From contig CM030704.1 of the NCBI GenBank assembly GCA_017979445.1, forward strand, positions 12,693,658-12,757,657: a stretch of 64,000 bases of DNA, written 5' to 3'. The stretch comes from Akebia trifoliata (Eukaryota; Streptophyta; Magnoliopsida; Ranunculales; Lardizabalaceae). A model generated the notes under the pieces. That model saw only the letters and a program-made list of their open reading frames with translations, was not told the DNA's origin and did not search any database. Of this stretch, positions 44,051 to 56,056 are shown piece after piece. A program made the translations under genes and the position numbers. Each line of letters opens with the position of its first letter. Position 1 is the stretch's first letter.

Positions 44051-44299
44051 TATTAACCATACAGAATAAATCCTAACTTTGGAGGAATTGGACTTCTATG
44101 AAAATTCTGAAGTTCAGAAAGAATAAAAGGATGTATATAAACTAGCTTGAATTGGGCCTTCCCCTTAAAAATCCTTGTAAATATTTAACAAACTGGATTA
44201 AAAGAAAGCAAGAAAATATCTTGCAGACTACTATCCTCCATTCTATTTTAATTGAAAGCAAATAAAAGAAATATCTACTAATAATACCTTCTCAAATTA

Positions 44300-45000
44300 A
44301 AAGCGTTCCATGATGATTCATTGAATCCTCGACCATTGTCTTCAGATGATATGTTCCAACTTTATCAAGCTTATCGATAACGTAGGGCCCTTCCAAGTTT
44401 TCTCCAAGTTTTTTGTTATTCGGAGCTCGTGGTTTCTGGAAAACTCTCCTTAACACCAAGTCTCCTAGTTTGAATATTCTCTTGTGTGTCTTTCAATCAT
44501 AAGACCTTTTTAACTCTTGATGATGCTATCCGAGTTGCTTCAGCATAGGTTCCCCAGTGGATACCTTGGTGTGGAATTTAGCCTTTGAATTCCATATTCC
44601 TGATAATAAGCCATAATATAGTTTTTTTTAAATTGCTTCTTACTGTTGATTATCATGACATAGGGTATTATGAACCTAATGATGATCTGTTCCCACAAAA
44701 ACTTCACCACATCTTCTTACTTGATTCAGATTAGTGGCACTACTTCTGTACACTTGGTGAAGTAATCAATTTCGACGAGAAGGAATTTCCTTTTTGTGGT
44801 AGCTTGGAGGAAAAGTCCCATGATGTCTAGCCCCCGGATGGTGAAATTCCATGGACTATCTATCTATTATAATTCTTTCGATGGCTGACGAATAATCTGA
44901 GCATGCTTCTGGAACTTGTTGCATTTTTGAATGTATCTCTTTGCGTGTATGGCTAGTAGTACCCTTGGGTTATTACTTGTGGGCCAATGACCTTCCTCCT
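44300..45000 (-). pseudogene. G5 integrase
   Basis: Minus strand. The readable parts are CNKFQKHAQI (end of the zinc-binding region, with the SLAHK part near 44990), WNFTIRGLDIMGLFLQAT, FLLVEIDYFTKCTEVVP (first catalytic Asp) and a decayed region where DNG should be (INSKKQF, Asp replaced). The end of the domain near 44330-44450 reads RNHELRITKNLEKTWKGP. It is clearly inactive. Confidence 0.72.
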
Positions 45001-45439
45001 GCATGGTTCCCGTACACCCCTTCATATACCTTTCCAAAAACTAACCTTGCTTCTTCTATATCTAAGCATCTTAAGTGTGGGCCTCGTATGACATCCAAAA
45101 GAGTTCTCCATCTATCATAATGTACCTACCCATTTTCCTTCTTAACTTCCAAGCCTTCTTATTATTTTCTAGAAGAACTCTCGACCTTGGGTATTATATT
45201 ATTTCGTCTTTCCAACTACGTTTCTTATCTATTTGCATGCATTTTTTCACCATTTCGATCTTCATGCTTGGTCTATTTAGAAAATTGACTGGTATGGTTC
45301 AAAATTCCATCTTCTCGAGTATTGATGCAAAAAATGCTAGCGAATCAGCATGCTTATACCTAATGGAAGGTTCGGCTATTCAAATCGTAAGCATTGATTT
45401 GGAAATAGATAAGTGGAAGGGTTATTTTGTTCTATAAAC
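45001..45439 (-). pseudogene. G5 RNase H distal part and linker
   Basis: Minus strand. The sequence reads YKHADSLAFFASILEKMEF near 45310-45375, then a tether and the segment MGRYIMIDGELFWMS and LDIEEASLVFGKVYEGVYGN leading to the integrase zinc-binding region. It is the direct continuation of 46076-46560, from which it is separated by the GC-rich insert. Confidence 0.65.
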
Positions 45440-46075
45440 CTCGCAGAAGCGGGAGAGCGATAACCCAACAAGTTGGGTTCCTGTGCCCTAGTTTATTCAT
45501 GTGGTTGGGTTAGGCGCATGGATACCCGAGAACCATAATCTTTCCTAGGAACAGCTTCTACGACGATAGATAGGGGTCAGGTTTGGCATCTATGCCCCCT
45601 GCCCTCCAAACAGTATGGGAGCCTTTCAGCTCGTACTGCTCACACTCCTAGATCTTCACTCCACCCCAACTAGCCCCGCCGACGCCGATCCAGTTCATAT
45701 TGGCGCAGGTTAATTTATCGGCCCAGGACTTCTACGCGATTACAGGTTTGTTGCACTCGCCGCTCCAGCTCCTGGAATGTTATACTCGTTAATGGAGCGG
45801 CTTCCTGTTTTTCGGCAGCGTGCCTTTCCCGCCTGTACACATCCATCCTATCGAGAGCCTCCTCAACGGGAACTTCTACTTCTTTTTCCGCCGAAAGTGG
45901 TGCAGGGGGGGCGGGCTCCGGCTCAGGGGCAGGGGGGAAGTTGAGATCAATGTTCAACCGAGGGAAAGGGTTTGAGCTCGAGGCGCCTGAACCCCCTGCA
46001 GGCAACATCATATTCCCGCTCCCGAGAGAGGGCGTGGCTTCGGTATCGATGGACGCCCGAAGCAAAATATTAATC
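45440..46075. other. GC-rich insert, suspected mitochondrial DNA (NUMT)
   Basis: This segment of about 640 bp is visibly richer in G+C than the flanks and interrupts the RNase H domain of G5. A minus-strand frame of 116 codons is open across most of it. It contains SIDTEATPSLGSGN, then LPAGGSGASSSNPFPRLNID, a Pro/Glu run and LERRVQQTCNRVEVLGR. The compositional style and words such as CAGCTTCTACGACGATAGAT remind me of plant mitochondrial intergenic/orf DNA, but I cannot confirm this. The junctions are sharp at about 45440 and 46075, with no clear target duplication, as expected for filler DNA at a repaired break. Confidence 0.55.
45715..46065 (-). CDS. Hypothetical ORF in the GC-rich insert
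   Basis: This frame of 116 codons on the minus strand starts MLRASIDTEATPSLGSGNMM. It is Pro/Glu-rich in the middle (PPAPEPEPAPPAPLSAEKEV) and ends in a heptad-like stretch (FQELERRVQQTCNRVEVLGR). It has no recognised domain, signal peptide or membrane segment. It differs in base and codon use from all neighbours. It is probably a copy of an organelle ORF rather than a nuclear gene; expression is not implied. Confidence 0.35.
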   Translation of the reverse strand: MLRASIDTEATPSLGSGNMMLPAGGSGASSSNPFPRLNIDLNFPPAPEPEPAPPAPLSAEKEVEVPVEEALDRMDVYRRERHAAEKQEAAPLTSITFQELERRVQQTCNRVEVLGR

Positions 46076-46560
46076 CCTTATCCTTCGACGAGATCCACCT
46101 ATTTGGCCATCCTCTTATCCTTTGCTTGGTATTCTTATTTGCATTACTTTACCACCAGCTGAGAGTCAGTATAGACTTGAAGTTCTTGGATTTTTAGATA
46201 TTGAGCCATTTTCAACCTTCCAAGCACCGTTTCATACTCTGCTTTATTGTTGGAAGCTCTGAACCCTAGTTTCACCAAATTTTTTAACATATCGTTGCTC
46301 AGATTAACCATACCATTCTGATGATCGATCTTGAAAAGTTAGTCGACCCATCAACAAATAACCTTTATCCAGTTTCTAGGCTCATTAGATCAGGTATATC
46401 TTCTTCCGATAGCTCCACATCTTCTTCATCTTCCCAATATGGGTCCTCTATTGGAAAATCAGCTAGGAAATCTGTTACTACCTATCCCTTCTGACATCTC
46501 CTTAGTTAAAAAGTCAAATTGAATTCCCCCAGTATAACTACTTTGGATTTCTCTGATTTG
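46076..46560 (-). pseudogene. G5 RNase H proximal part
   Basis: Minus strand. The sequence reads LVKLGFRASNNKAEYETVLG, then RLKMAQYLKIQELQVYTDSQ, then LVVK and EYQAKDKRMAK before the GC-rich insert begins. The conserved Glu (AEYE) and Asp (TDSQ) of the RNase H fold are visible. Stops occur after LVVK and nearby. Confidence 0.7.
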
Positions 46561-47527
46561 TAAATGACTTCCATAAATGGGTAGTCTGTGATGACTTTGA
46601 CTTTGTAGGATGGAAATAGGGCCTTAACTTCTGAGCATAATACACTAATGCTAGTCCAATCTTCTCAATATAACTATATTTAACTTCAAATTCACCCAAC
46701 GTCTTACTTATGAAATATATTGGTGATTCCTTCTCACCCTCTGTTCTAAATAGAACCGAGCTTATCGTCACTAGAGTAATCAATAGATAAATGCCTAAAA
46801 TCTCCCCATCCACTAGGTTGCTTAGGACTTGAGGTGTTTCGAAATAAGTTTTCAAATTGAGGAAGACCTTTTCACATTCTCTTATCCATTCAAACCTCAT
46901 CCCCTTTTTCAGTAGCATGAAGAAAGGTCGACACTTATTTGGAAAACTTGAGATGAATCTAAAGTACACGACAACTCGTCCAGTTAGCTTCTGTACTTCC
47001 TGGTTGGAGAAGACATTTCCAATAGTGCTCTTATGTGATCTGGTTTAACTTCTGTTCCCCGCTTTGTTACCATATAGTCGAGATATTTTCTTAACGAAAT
47101 ATCGAACGTGTATTTCCTTATACTAAGGCACATTTCATATTTTGTTCAACTGAGCGAACGTCTCCTCCAGGTGTTATATATGATGCTAAGATCGTTTACT
47201 CTTGACAAACATATTGTCTATGTATACCTCTATTCTACTATCGAGATTGTCCTCGAACATCTTAAACACCAATATCTGGTATGTCGCTATTGCATTTTTC
47301 AGGCCAAACAACATTACCTTGTAACAAAAGAAGCCTTGTTCTGTAATAAAGGTCATTTTCTCCTGGTCTTCAAAAGCGAGCTGTATCTAGTTGTACCCCG
47401 AATACCCGTCCAAGAATGAAAACCTTTCATCTCTAGTTGTAGCATCCACCAATTAGTTTATCCTCGGGAGAGGAAATCCATCATTTGGGCAAGCTTTGTT
47501 GAGATTAGTGAAGTTGATACATACCCT
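46538..47527 (-). pseudogene. G5 reverse transcriptase, C-terminal part
   Basis: Minus strand. From the junction with the copia element the sequence reads VCINFTNLNKACP, LPRIN, FSFLDGYSGYN, TFITEQGFFCYKVM and then EVYIDNMFVKSK near 47210. The catalytic YxDD box is YIDN here, the change expected from a G-to-A transition. The connection part at 46538-46969 (YFRFISSFPNKCRPFFMLL, FEWIRECEKVF, PIYFISKTL) is open for 143 codons. With the motif lost and stops present, it is inactive. Confidence 0.82.
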
Positions 47528-50500
47528 TGTTAGTTTCACATTTTGTCAATCCCAAGACTTAAGTTGTGGGTTGGATAAGTTTACAATTGAAGACATGTGA
47601 AGACCCTTATAAAGTTGTTCAACCTCAAGCATATAGACAAAATGTTCATAATGTGTGGCGCCCCTCCAAACGCTAATATAAAGTCCCATGTCAGATCTCG
47701 AGGCACTAGGTGGCGTCTCAAAATTTCGGCATGGTCTTCTCCATTTATCTTAGCATTCCAAAGTGTTCAACTTGTTCCACCTGATAAAAAAATTCATAAT
47801 ATCCTATATATTTACATACAAAATATAATTACTAGCGGAAGCTTATATACACCTAATAATGTACGATATATTAGAGTGCAGATAGATAAATAAAATACAT
47901 GATTATACAAATATTCCTTACTCTAACAAAAGTCCTAATGCTCAGTACAAGACCCATAATACTACATGGACGAACTAACACCACTAGAAGGTATAGCCCC
48001 AATATACACCAGGTAATAGACTTTGGTCATCTATCTGACCTACTAGATAATCCTCACTCGTGTTTTACACCTACCTCACCAAGCTTCGGATCTGAAACTA
48101 AAAAAATGGAGAAATAAAGGGTGAGTAATAATGGTTACCCAGTAGGAAAACAAACAATTTCTACCAATAACCTCTCTTAACATGAACAAATAAATATATT
48201 GAATCATATTAACATATGTAAAATTTTACAGAAGAAACTACGATTAACTAGTCCATATAGCCAGGGATGAGCAACTAAACATTTTAAAACTTACATTACA
48301 TCATCAGCAATACTCACTATAATATTTTTTTTTATACAAATCTAATTGACCAACTGGAAACATTAAACATGCATTTCATTTTATATATCAAAATAAGGCA
48401 ATAGATATATAATACACAATGATGGGGTAGTGAAATTAGAGAGTTAGGATTCACGACTGAATTGTTCATAGTCGAAACATGATGTTTCATAATAAAGTAT
48501 TAGTCCTTGATTTTGTAGCTGGTCGCTGTTTACCACACTTGCGGGACCATTTATCCGACTTAGACTGGTCGTTTGACGTAAAGCAATGGGTCTTTTTTCG
48601 ATGTGTCAGAAAGTTTGACTACTATAGATTGTTAGTGATCACTGACTACTCATCTTCATCTATGCCTATTAAGCGTGCATGTGATTCCCAAATATACAAT
48701 TTATTCGTATACGATCACCTTTACATTACTAGTTCACTGGTAAATATAGAGATGAATAAACCAATATTCTAGTTGTGACTCCACTCTTATACGCATCCCA
48801 TATCATGTATGAGTTTGATTGTCCCTATTATACATCCCAGGATAGTATATCACTCTGGATGATATGATAGACTATCTCTTCAGGTATTCATAAGCTTTTT
48901 AACGGTTTACAAAATAGCTATATATACATATCATTTCTTTTCTTTGAAAATAAATAAGAAATTTTCTTTAAAAATAATAAGAAATTAACATTACAGAGTT
49001 GAGAATGGATATCTAGTTTACTATCATGCAATTGTGGCCACGCAGCCTAAAATAAATAATAGAATAGAAACATAAGTTGCATCTTACGCTACAGAAAGTA
49101 AATAAACATGTAACCAATATCATTATCCCTGGATATTCGTTCACCAACCCACACACAACATTACAATGTAAAATGACATCACCCCTCGGGTGTGATTCTT
49201 ACATTTTATCAATTCATCTCCTTTTCCCTTTTTTTTATTCTTACACTTTTTACGTTTTCAAACACATTATTTATTTTTCGAATTCATTCACTCAGATATT
49301 CATTTTTTGATATCAAATCCCTTTTCACACTTTGAAATTTATTTTTATCATTTAACTTGAAACTTTATAAAATTTATATCAAAACAGGACTGGAATAGTG
49401 CATAGAACCTAACTGGCAGAAATAACCCAGTGAAATATCCTACCCTTGTATAATTTGTTATAAAATACAATTAAACCTATCAAATATGCAAGTTCGTGTG
49501 TGAATTTGAAATAAAGAAATAAAATTCTATATTTTTAAAATATATAATAAATTTTCGTTAAAACCCTATATACAATTTTTACAATCTACTGTTATTAATA
49601 GAAATTGAGAGTCCTTATAATACTCTATGCGATAGGATCGAAGCGTGTGTACAAAAATTGAGATAATCGACACTAAAATTGAGATGGATTGAACTTTGAG
49701 GTAGTTTATTTTTGAATCTGGACTGGTGATTTCGAAGATCTTGATGTCGTCGTCATTTCTCCCTTCTACGACGGAGGATGATTTGTCCTTAAAACTGATG
49801 AAATTTGAGGTTAAAAAATTGAAACTCCCGTATCACATACAACTGATTTTTGATGATACGAGGTGAAAAAGAAGAGAAAACGAAAGAAAATTAGATGGGT
49901 TTTATAGAGGTCGAGACTGCAGACATTTTTTCCTTCTGCATTGGAGGTCATTTTCGTTTTTCCCAATGGGACCCTAAAATTGACGTCATTTTCATTTTTG
50001 ACGATAATTTTACTTTTTGAGCTTCAAAAATGACAGGTAAATAGTCCATTTCTATAATTTTTTGTCACAAACCCAATGGTGTGATTGAATTTTAAAAATT
50101 CATGCTCTAGTAAAAAATCATTATTTTAGCTTGGTCCGATTTGAAAATCGAGGATTTTATAATTTTTCTATTCGAACTCGTATTTGAGTGTGCTTATAGG
50201 ATAAAGTTTGTTTTCCAACCATTTTGAATCTAATGGTAAGATTAGATTTCATTAAAAATGACTAGAACAAAATTTTATAGTTTTACCCTAAGTCTCATTT
50301 TTAGAATTTTCTCAAAATTTCACTATTTATTTTTCTTTAAGATACGAATAAAAAACTTGAGGTTTTATGTAATAGGTGTGCATAAAACCTAAAAGGTAAT
50401 GAGACCACCTAGACTACTTTTCAACCCCTAGATGATTTTTAGGTCGACTCATATTGGTAAATATCTCGACCCATTTATTCATCGGAGCTTTTAAGAGTTC

Positions 50501-52119
50501 TAAATGGTTATAAAGGGTAATTTGGTAATTTAACCACTTTTAGACCATCACCATTCCTTATGAGTCTTTAGAGATGTTATATTGGTAAGATCTACTAAAT
50601 CCTTGAATCGTTTAATCACTAAACTTTCGAAAACTCAATTTGGCCCTAAATGACTAAAATGGTATTTTGGTATTTTATCCACTTAGACCATGGTCCACCC
50701 CTTTGTGAAAGTTTGGGGACCTTTTATTTAGTAAGATCACAAATACTTGAATAGTTTGCTTAACAGAACTTCTTGGAGTAAGATAGATCTCAAAATGACT
50801 TAAAAGGGCATTTTGGTAATTTATCCAATGTCGTCCGGTTGCTCACCAGGGCCCCTAGAAGCAAGGTGCATATTATACCAGGGCCACTGGGCTGTCTACC
50901 TGCACCACTAGGTGAGTACTCCAACGGTCCAAAAATTTGAAAATATGACCATTAGAGCACCCGACACCATTGGTAGGTATTTTGTGTTTTTCAAATACCT
51001 TTAAAACTCATCTCTTGAGTTCATTTTGTGGGCCGGATCAAACTCTAGAAATTTTTAGTTCCCCCTTCTCCATACTTAGAAAGCCTTCTCTATACTCATG
51101 AGAGTCTAACTTAGGTGAACTCCTTCAACCTTCTTAGACCTCTCATTTGATCACATTCCAACCATCAAACCTCACCTTGCATACACGTTCGTATATTCAT
51201 GGAGTAAGGAGCAAAGGGAGAAGATGGAAGGAGTGATTATAAGGAGTTAAACTCGAAGGCTTGATTGGAAAATTCAACCATCGAGACGTATTTGTGAGCT
51301 CAAGGACTCAAAGAACTCAAAGAACTCAAGATCGTCATTGGCAAATATTAAGAGTTGAGTGAGTTCTTGTTATTTTAGTTTTTCATTTCCAAATCTATGT
51401 ATTACTTTGTTCTGCCCATAAAAAACTAAGCTCTTGTTAGAGTCTAGGACTCTTGACTAGAGAAGAGGTTTGTGAATTTTCGAGCAATAAAATTCACAAT
51501 TTTGAGAGGATGCATTTCTCTCGATTTTAAGATTTTAGAATTTAGCCTAGATATAAAAATTCTATGTAAAAGGTTCAAGGTGAACCATAAATCTCTTTGA
51601 TAATAAACACCAAGTTTCTAAGTAGGTACCTTGAGAATGGATGCTTGTCTCTTGTTAGTGGAAATGCCTCTATTAATTTATACTTAGATGAATGCATGCT
51701 ATGTATGACATGCCCTAAATGTTTAGATTCTAAGTGAATAACTATTGCATTGCAAACTAGAGACTTGCTTTGAGAATGGATGTAGGCACATTGCCGAACA
51801 ATTGTAAGTCTTATTTTTCATGCATATTTTATAATTCCGTAAATTACACTTGAATGCTTTGAATGTCATAAGATGTCATGAATGTCGAATATGTAAATCT
51901 TATATGAATGAGCCATTGAATGACATGACGAAATGAATGTTTAAATTTCAAGTGTATTTTCATTAAATGCATTTTAGAGATATAAGTACAAAATCGAGAA
52001 GTGAATAACTTAGAATAAATAGTCACATTATCAATCTTAGTTAAAAATAGATAAATAAAAAAAAATTTTAAATACCCTAGGACTAGGAACTAGGAACGGT
52101 ACAAAGTCTGGTATTTTCA
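47528..52119 (+). repeat. C1 5' LTR, interrupted by a family-E repeat
   Basis: Segments 47528-47654 and about 50373-52119 together match the 3' LTR 57901-59716 (for example CACATTTTGTCAATC, CATAAAACCTAAAAGGTAAT, the CTCATGAGAGTCTAACTTAG block, and GGTATTTTCA at the end). The two copies differ by many substitutions and small indels, so the insertion is old. Confidence 0.85.
47655..50372 (-). repeat. Family-E LTR-like repeat, copy 5 (longest)
   Basis: This copy of about 2.7 kb begins TGTGGCGCCCCTCCAAACGC. On the minus strand a TATA-like box (CTATAAAACCC, near 49900) lies in a context followed by CTTTCGTTTTCTC, supporting an LTR whose 5' end is at about 50372 and whose 3' end (GGCGCCACA) is at 47655. 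The flanks suggest a diverged TAATG/TAATA duplication. It has no coding sequence, so I take it as a solo LTR. It shares the CATCCAAT-type, ATGCATAA-type and terminal blocks with the other copies. Confidence 0.65.
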
Positions 52120-52121
52120 AT

Positions 52122-52133
52122 TGGTATAAGAGT
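52122..52133 (+). other. C1 primer-binding site
   Basis: TGGTATAAGAGT lies two bases after the 5' LTR end. The copia consensus TGGTATCAGAGC is complementary to the 3' end of initiator tRNA-Met, and two positions differ here. Confidence 0.75.
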
Positions 52134-52249
52134 GGGTTAGTTTTGATAGGTTTAACATCGTAGAGTAGATCCCAAGACTTTGAATCATATTTAAGTCCAA
52201 GTGGTTCTCCATTCAACCCCCAATGTTAAATAGCTCAAAATATGTATTT

Positions 52250-53420
52250 TAGAAAACTAGGATGGTGAGATACATCAACTCCTTGAGCCATGACATTTGG
52301 GACATAGTTGAGAATGGATGGGAACCACCTATGGAGACCATCGAAAAATAAGGTGTCTCCACTTTGATTCTAAAGTCATATAATGATTGGACCGAACATG
52401 AAATTCCTTAAGCTATGACATTTGGGACATAGTTGAGAATAGATGGGAACCACCTATGGAGACCATCGAAAAATAAGGTGTCTCCACTTTGATTCTAAAG
52501 TCATATAATGATTGGACCAAACATGAAAAGATTGCTAATAACAATAATCTCATAGCACTTAATGTCATTCAGTCGACTATGACCATAAATGAACTTTAAA
52601 GAATTTGCACTTGTTTGTCGACTAAACAAGCTTAGCAATTCCTAGAGACTACATGAGGGCACAAACATAATTAAGATATCAAAACTTGAACTTCCTAGGA
52701 TTAGATTTGGAAATATTAAAATAGAAGGAAACGAAAGTATCCATAAATTTTTTGCTAAACTTTATGATATTTTTCATTCTATGTATTGTCTAGGTGAGCC
52801 AATCAACGTAGGATATGTTTGAAAATCCTTAGATCCCTACCTAAGAGGTTCACTTTAAAAGTAACCTTGATGATAGAGTACCAAGATGTTCAAACCATCA
52901 GTATTGAAGAACTTATTGGATTGCTCACCATGGTTGAGCTTCATCTCAAAGGTCCCCCTTAAAAAGGGTAGATATTGGTCTTGATTATTTTCTTCAAAGT
53001 CATCCTCTAAATAGTTTTATCACATGTCTTCTCATTCCTCCTCCATAATTCATTGTAAAACTATCCTTGAGAAATATAGTAAGAGTGACTTAGATGTTGA
53101 AGACATGACTTTGATAAGGTCAAATTATAAGATAGCCCATAAGAAGAGAGGATCACATAGCTTCAGTAAAATGAGTAATCCTGATGACAAAAGGTAATTC
53201 ATTTGTAAACCTCCTTGGATTAAAATATGATACTGAAGGTTATAATTGTGGAGACATTGACCGTTTTTCCACAACTTGTCCCTCGAAGTCTAGAACAACT
53301 GATTTCTAAAAATCTAGGTGCAAGGGAAAAACTGGATGCAAAAGCCATGTGAGATGACTTAGATGAATTAAAAGGTGAGAAAAATTCTTCAAATTTTGAA
53401 GACTGCAACACCTTTAGGAT
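52250..53420 (+). pseudogene. C1 gag
   Basis: Plus strand. HDIWDIVENGWEPPMETIEK (from about 52289) is the copia Gag N-terminal pattern. A 125-bp tandem duplication (52290-52414 and 52415-52538) then breaks the frame. Later parts read EGNESIHKFFAKLYDIFHSM near 52730, and a CCHC-type knuckle YNCGDIDRFSTTCPSKSR lies near 53240-53290, in which the His is not obvious. Stops are frequent. Confidence 0.72.
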
Positions 53421-54660
53421 CCATATGCATCAACCACAGTGTCCATCCCTGATGTGGGTGAAGTTGAGGATGAAATGATATTGGTAAATCTATCTTCTCT
53501 TCAAGTAGCCTTCTTTTTTGATGATAAGAACAAAGAAGGCGTACAAGATGTTTTGGAGTTCCAATCTGCCTTCGATCAGTGTCTATGAATTATATTGCAC
53601 TCATTAAGAAATATGGTCTAGAAAAAGGTAGAAAATGCGAGATTAATGGATCTCCAAGAATAAACAGTTATAGTAAAATGCTCCTTAGGAATTGAGTTAG
53701 AAAAGTTGATAGTTAAACTTGAAACACCCATTCAAAGAGAATCTACCGCACAAGAGTTGTTAGAGGGAAAAAGAAGTGACTTGATCACTAATTCTCAACA
53801 TTTGTGAACTCAACTCAATATGGTAAACTCAACTATGTTTCATCAAAATATTTAATTGGTAGATTTGTAAGATGAGGATAGAATCTTATAATTTGTTATC
53901 TTTGAGTTAGAGTCATACTATGCTAGACTTGAGCGTAACTATACCCAAGGTAGTGAGAAACATGAAAAGATCTTGGGTATAGAAAAATAATTTGGGGATG
54001 AGGGAAGTCTGGCCTATGATAAGTATAGTTTTATATCACCTCCCATTTCCACAATATTTACTTCTAGAGACTTTTCGAACTCCCAAAAAGTAATCACTTC
54101 TGGAAACACTTCAGATCTCTAGAAGAACTCCAAGAAGGTCACCAATTCTGGAGATTTTTCTTCTCAAAGAAACATTCCAAGAAAGTAACAAACTTGCAAC
54201 TTTAATGGAGAAATTGGTCACATGAAATTTGCATATGTCAAACACAGGACCATTTACTCCAGAACAACCCTAATCTCTATTGATAAATCTTCAGTGGTAG
54301 AGAAAAAGTTGTATGGGATAGGATAGGCTCCTTTATAAAAAAATTAATTCATCTAGGAAGAAAGAAGAGTCCTCAAAGTCTAAGGAAGTGAGGAATTCTT
54401 CACTTCCTATAATGGAATATATTGTAAGGGATTTATTTAATCAGGTTACTTTCCTAAATCTAAAAGTCCGAGAGTTTTTGAAATCAAGTGGAAGTAGTCA
54501 AGGTGTAGGAGGAAATTCGAAGATGATATCACCTTCAAGATTACGTAAGAACAGTGTCCCCCACTTAAAAACTCATCAAAGAAGGAGAAATATGATCTTA
54601 ATAGGAAAATCCCTTCTCATTTTAAAAATAATCCTCCACACCAAAGAATCTATTTTAAAT
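53421..54660 (+). pseudogene. C1 gag-protease linker, decayed
   Basis: This is a charged, repeatedly interrupted region with Ser-rich words (SSRDFSNSQKV and SGNTSDL-type repeats near 54060-54170). SIRE-type elements have a long linker of this kind between the knuckle and the protease. No domain is recognisable. Confidence 0.45.
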
Positions 54661-54734
54661 TGAAAAGTTAAATCTAGGGATAACTAGTACTTCATGATTC
54701 ACACCCTTCCTATGGTAAGAAATTTCACATAATG

Positions 54735-55107
54735 GTATTTGGATAGTGGTCATTCCAAAGACAAGACTAGTGATCAAAGCCAATTCAATCACTTGTTAGA
54801 GTTTAATGGAGGTTTTATCACCTTTAATGATAATTGTATCACTAGGATTATTGGATATGGTACGGTCAGTGGATCGGGGGTGCCTAAAGTTGAAATTGTC
54901 TTCTGTGTATATGCTTTGAAATATAACCTCCTTAACATATCTCAAATGTGCGATAGAAAACAATCGGTGAGTTTCAACCACAAGGTGTATGAGATCTCAT
55001 ATATTAATGGAAAATTAATTATGAAAGGTTTTTGCACATCCGATGGCTGCTATGTTATCGAAGACATTGCAAAAACTACCATTCCATGTGCGAGTGATGT
55101 GGCTTAA
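54735..55107 (+). pseudogene. C1 protease and start of integrase region
   Basis: Plus strand. WYLDSGHSKDKTSD contains the D-S-G active site of the copia protease. It continues FNGGFITFNDNCITRIIGYG, YALKYNLLNISQMCD and SFNHKVYEI, all typical of SIRE/Maximus. It is open for 122 codons from 54739. Confidence 0.8.
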
Positions 55108-56056
55108 GTTGACGAGGTCCAGTTGTGGTTGCAACATCTTGACCATATTTATTACAAGAACCAGTCTCAACATGCTTCAAAAAGCATTTGTTAGAAGTTT
55201 GCCCAAGCTGGACAATAAACTAGAAATGTCCATGGGAAATGCCATATTGGTAAATAAATTTGTAGTATCTACAAAAGGATAAATACTTTAGCTACCTCAA
55301 ATCTTCTAGCATTACTTCATATGGATCTTATTATAAGAGACGAGAGACATTTTCTAGTAGTGGTAGATGACCACTCTAGAGTCTATTTGGTTGCATTCTC
55401 GAAGGAAAAATTAGATACATTTGATGGATTCAAGAGTGTTGTTAAGCAATTTCAAAAAAAAAAAAAAGAGAATCCATTATTGGATGGATCTGAAGTGATA
55501 TGGTGGAGAGTTTGAGAATAATTAATTCACTAAATTTTGTGACAATCACAGGATCCGACATAAATTCTCAGCTCTAAAGATTCCTTAGCATTATGGAGTT
55601 GCTGAGATGATCAACTCTGTTCTATAGGGAATGGTTAATTATGCTTTATAGTAAAATTTGAGCCATGGTTGTAGACACTGCCTGATTCCTTACTTTTGTG
55701 TATATTTTAGAGAATGACTGATCGATAACCTATGATCTATGGAATAACTTATCTCTTAGTATTATGTATTTCAAAGTCTTTAACAACAAATGTTATACTT
55801 TTCAGAGATCATGAAAACCTGGGAAAGATTGACTTGAGAAATGGCGAGGCCATATATTGGTATATTCATAGTCACATTTATCGAGTCATCAATCAGAGAA
55901 CCTACTCAATTCAAAAGTCCATAAATGTTGTGGTTGATGATCAACTAACAAAGGACATAAGTTCAACTAATTCGACGACATTGAAGAGGAAGTATTTCCT
56001 ATCCTTCCTCGTTGTTGTCCTCATTTGTTGTGTCGAAAAACCCACTAGTAGTTAAG
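55108..56056 (+). pseudogene. C1 integrase
   Basis: Plus strand. The catalytic-core start MDLI...FLVVVDDHSRVYLVAFSKEK, with the Asp pair, lies at 55321-55420. HYGVAEMINSVL (the Glu region) follows near 55590. Then comes the copia-specific tail YFKVFNNKCYTF, RDHENLGKIDLRN and RVINQRTYSIQKSINVVVDD to about 55960. The conserved DNG region is eroded by an A-run at 55455. After 56056 no RT follows. Confidence 0.75.
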
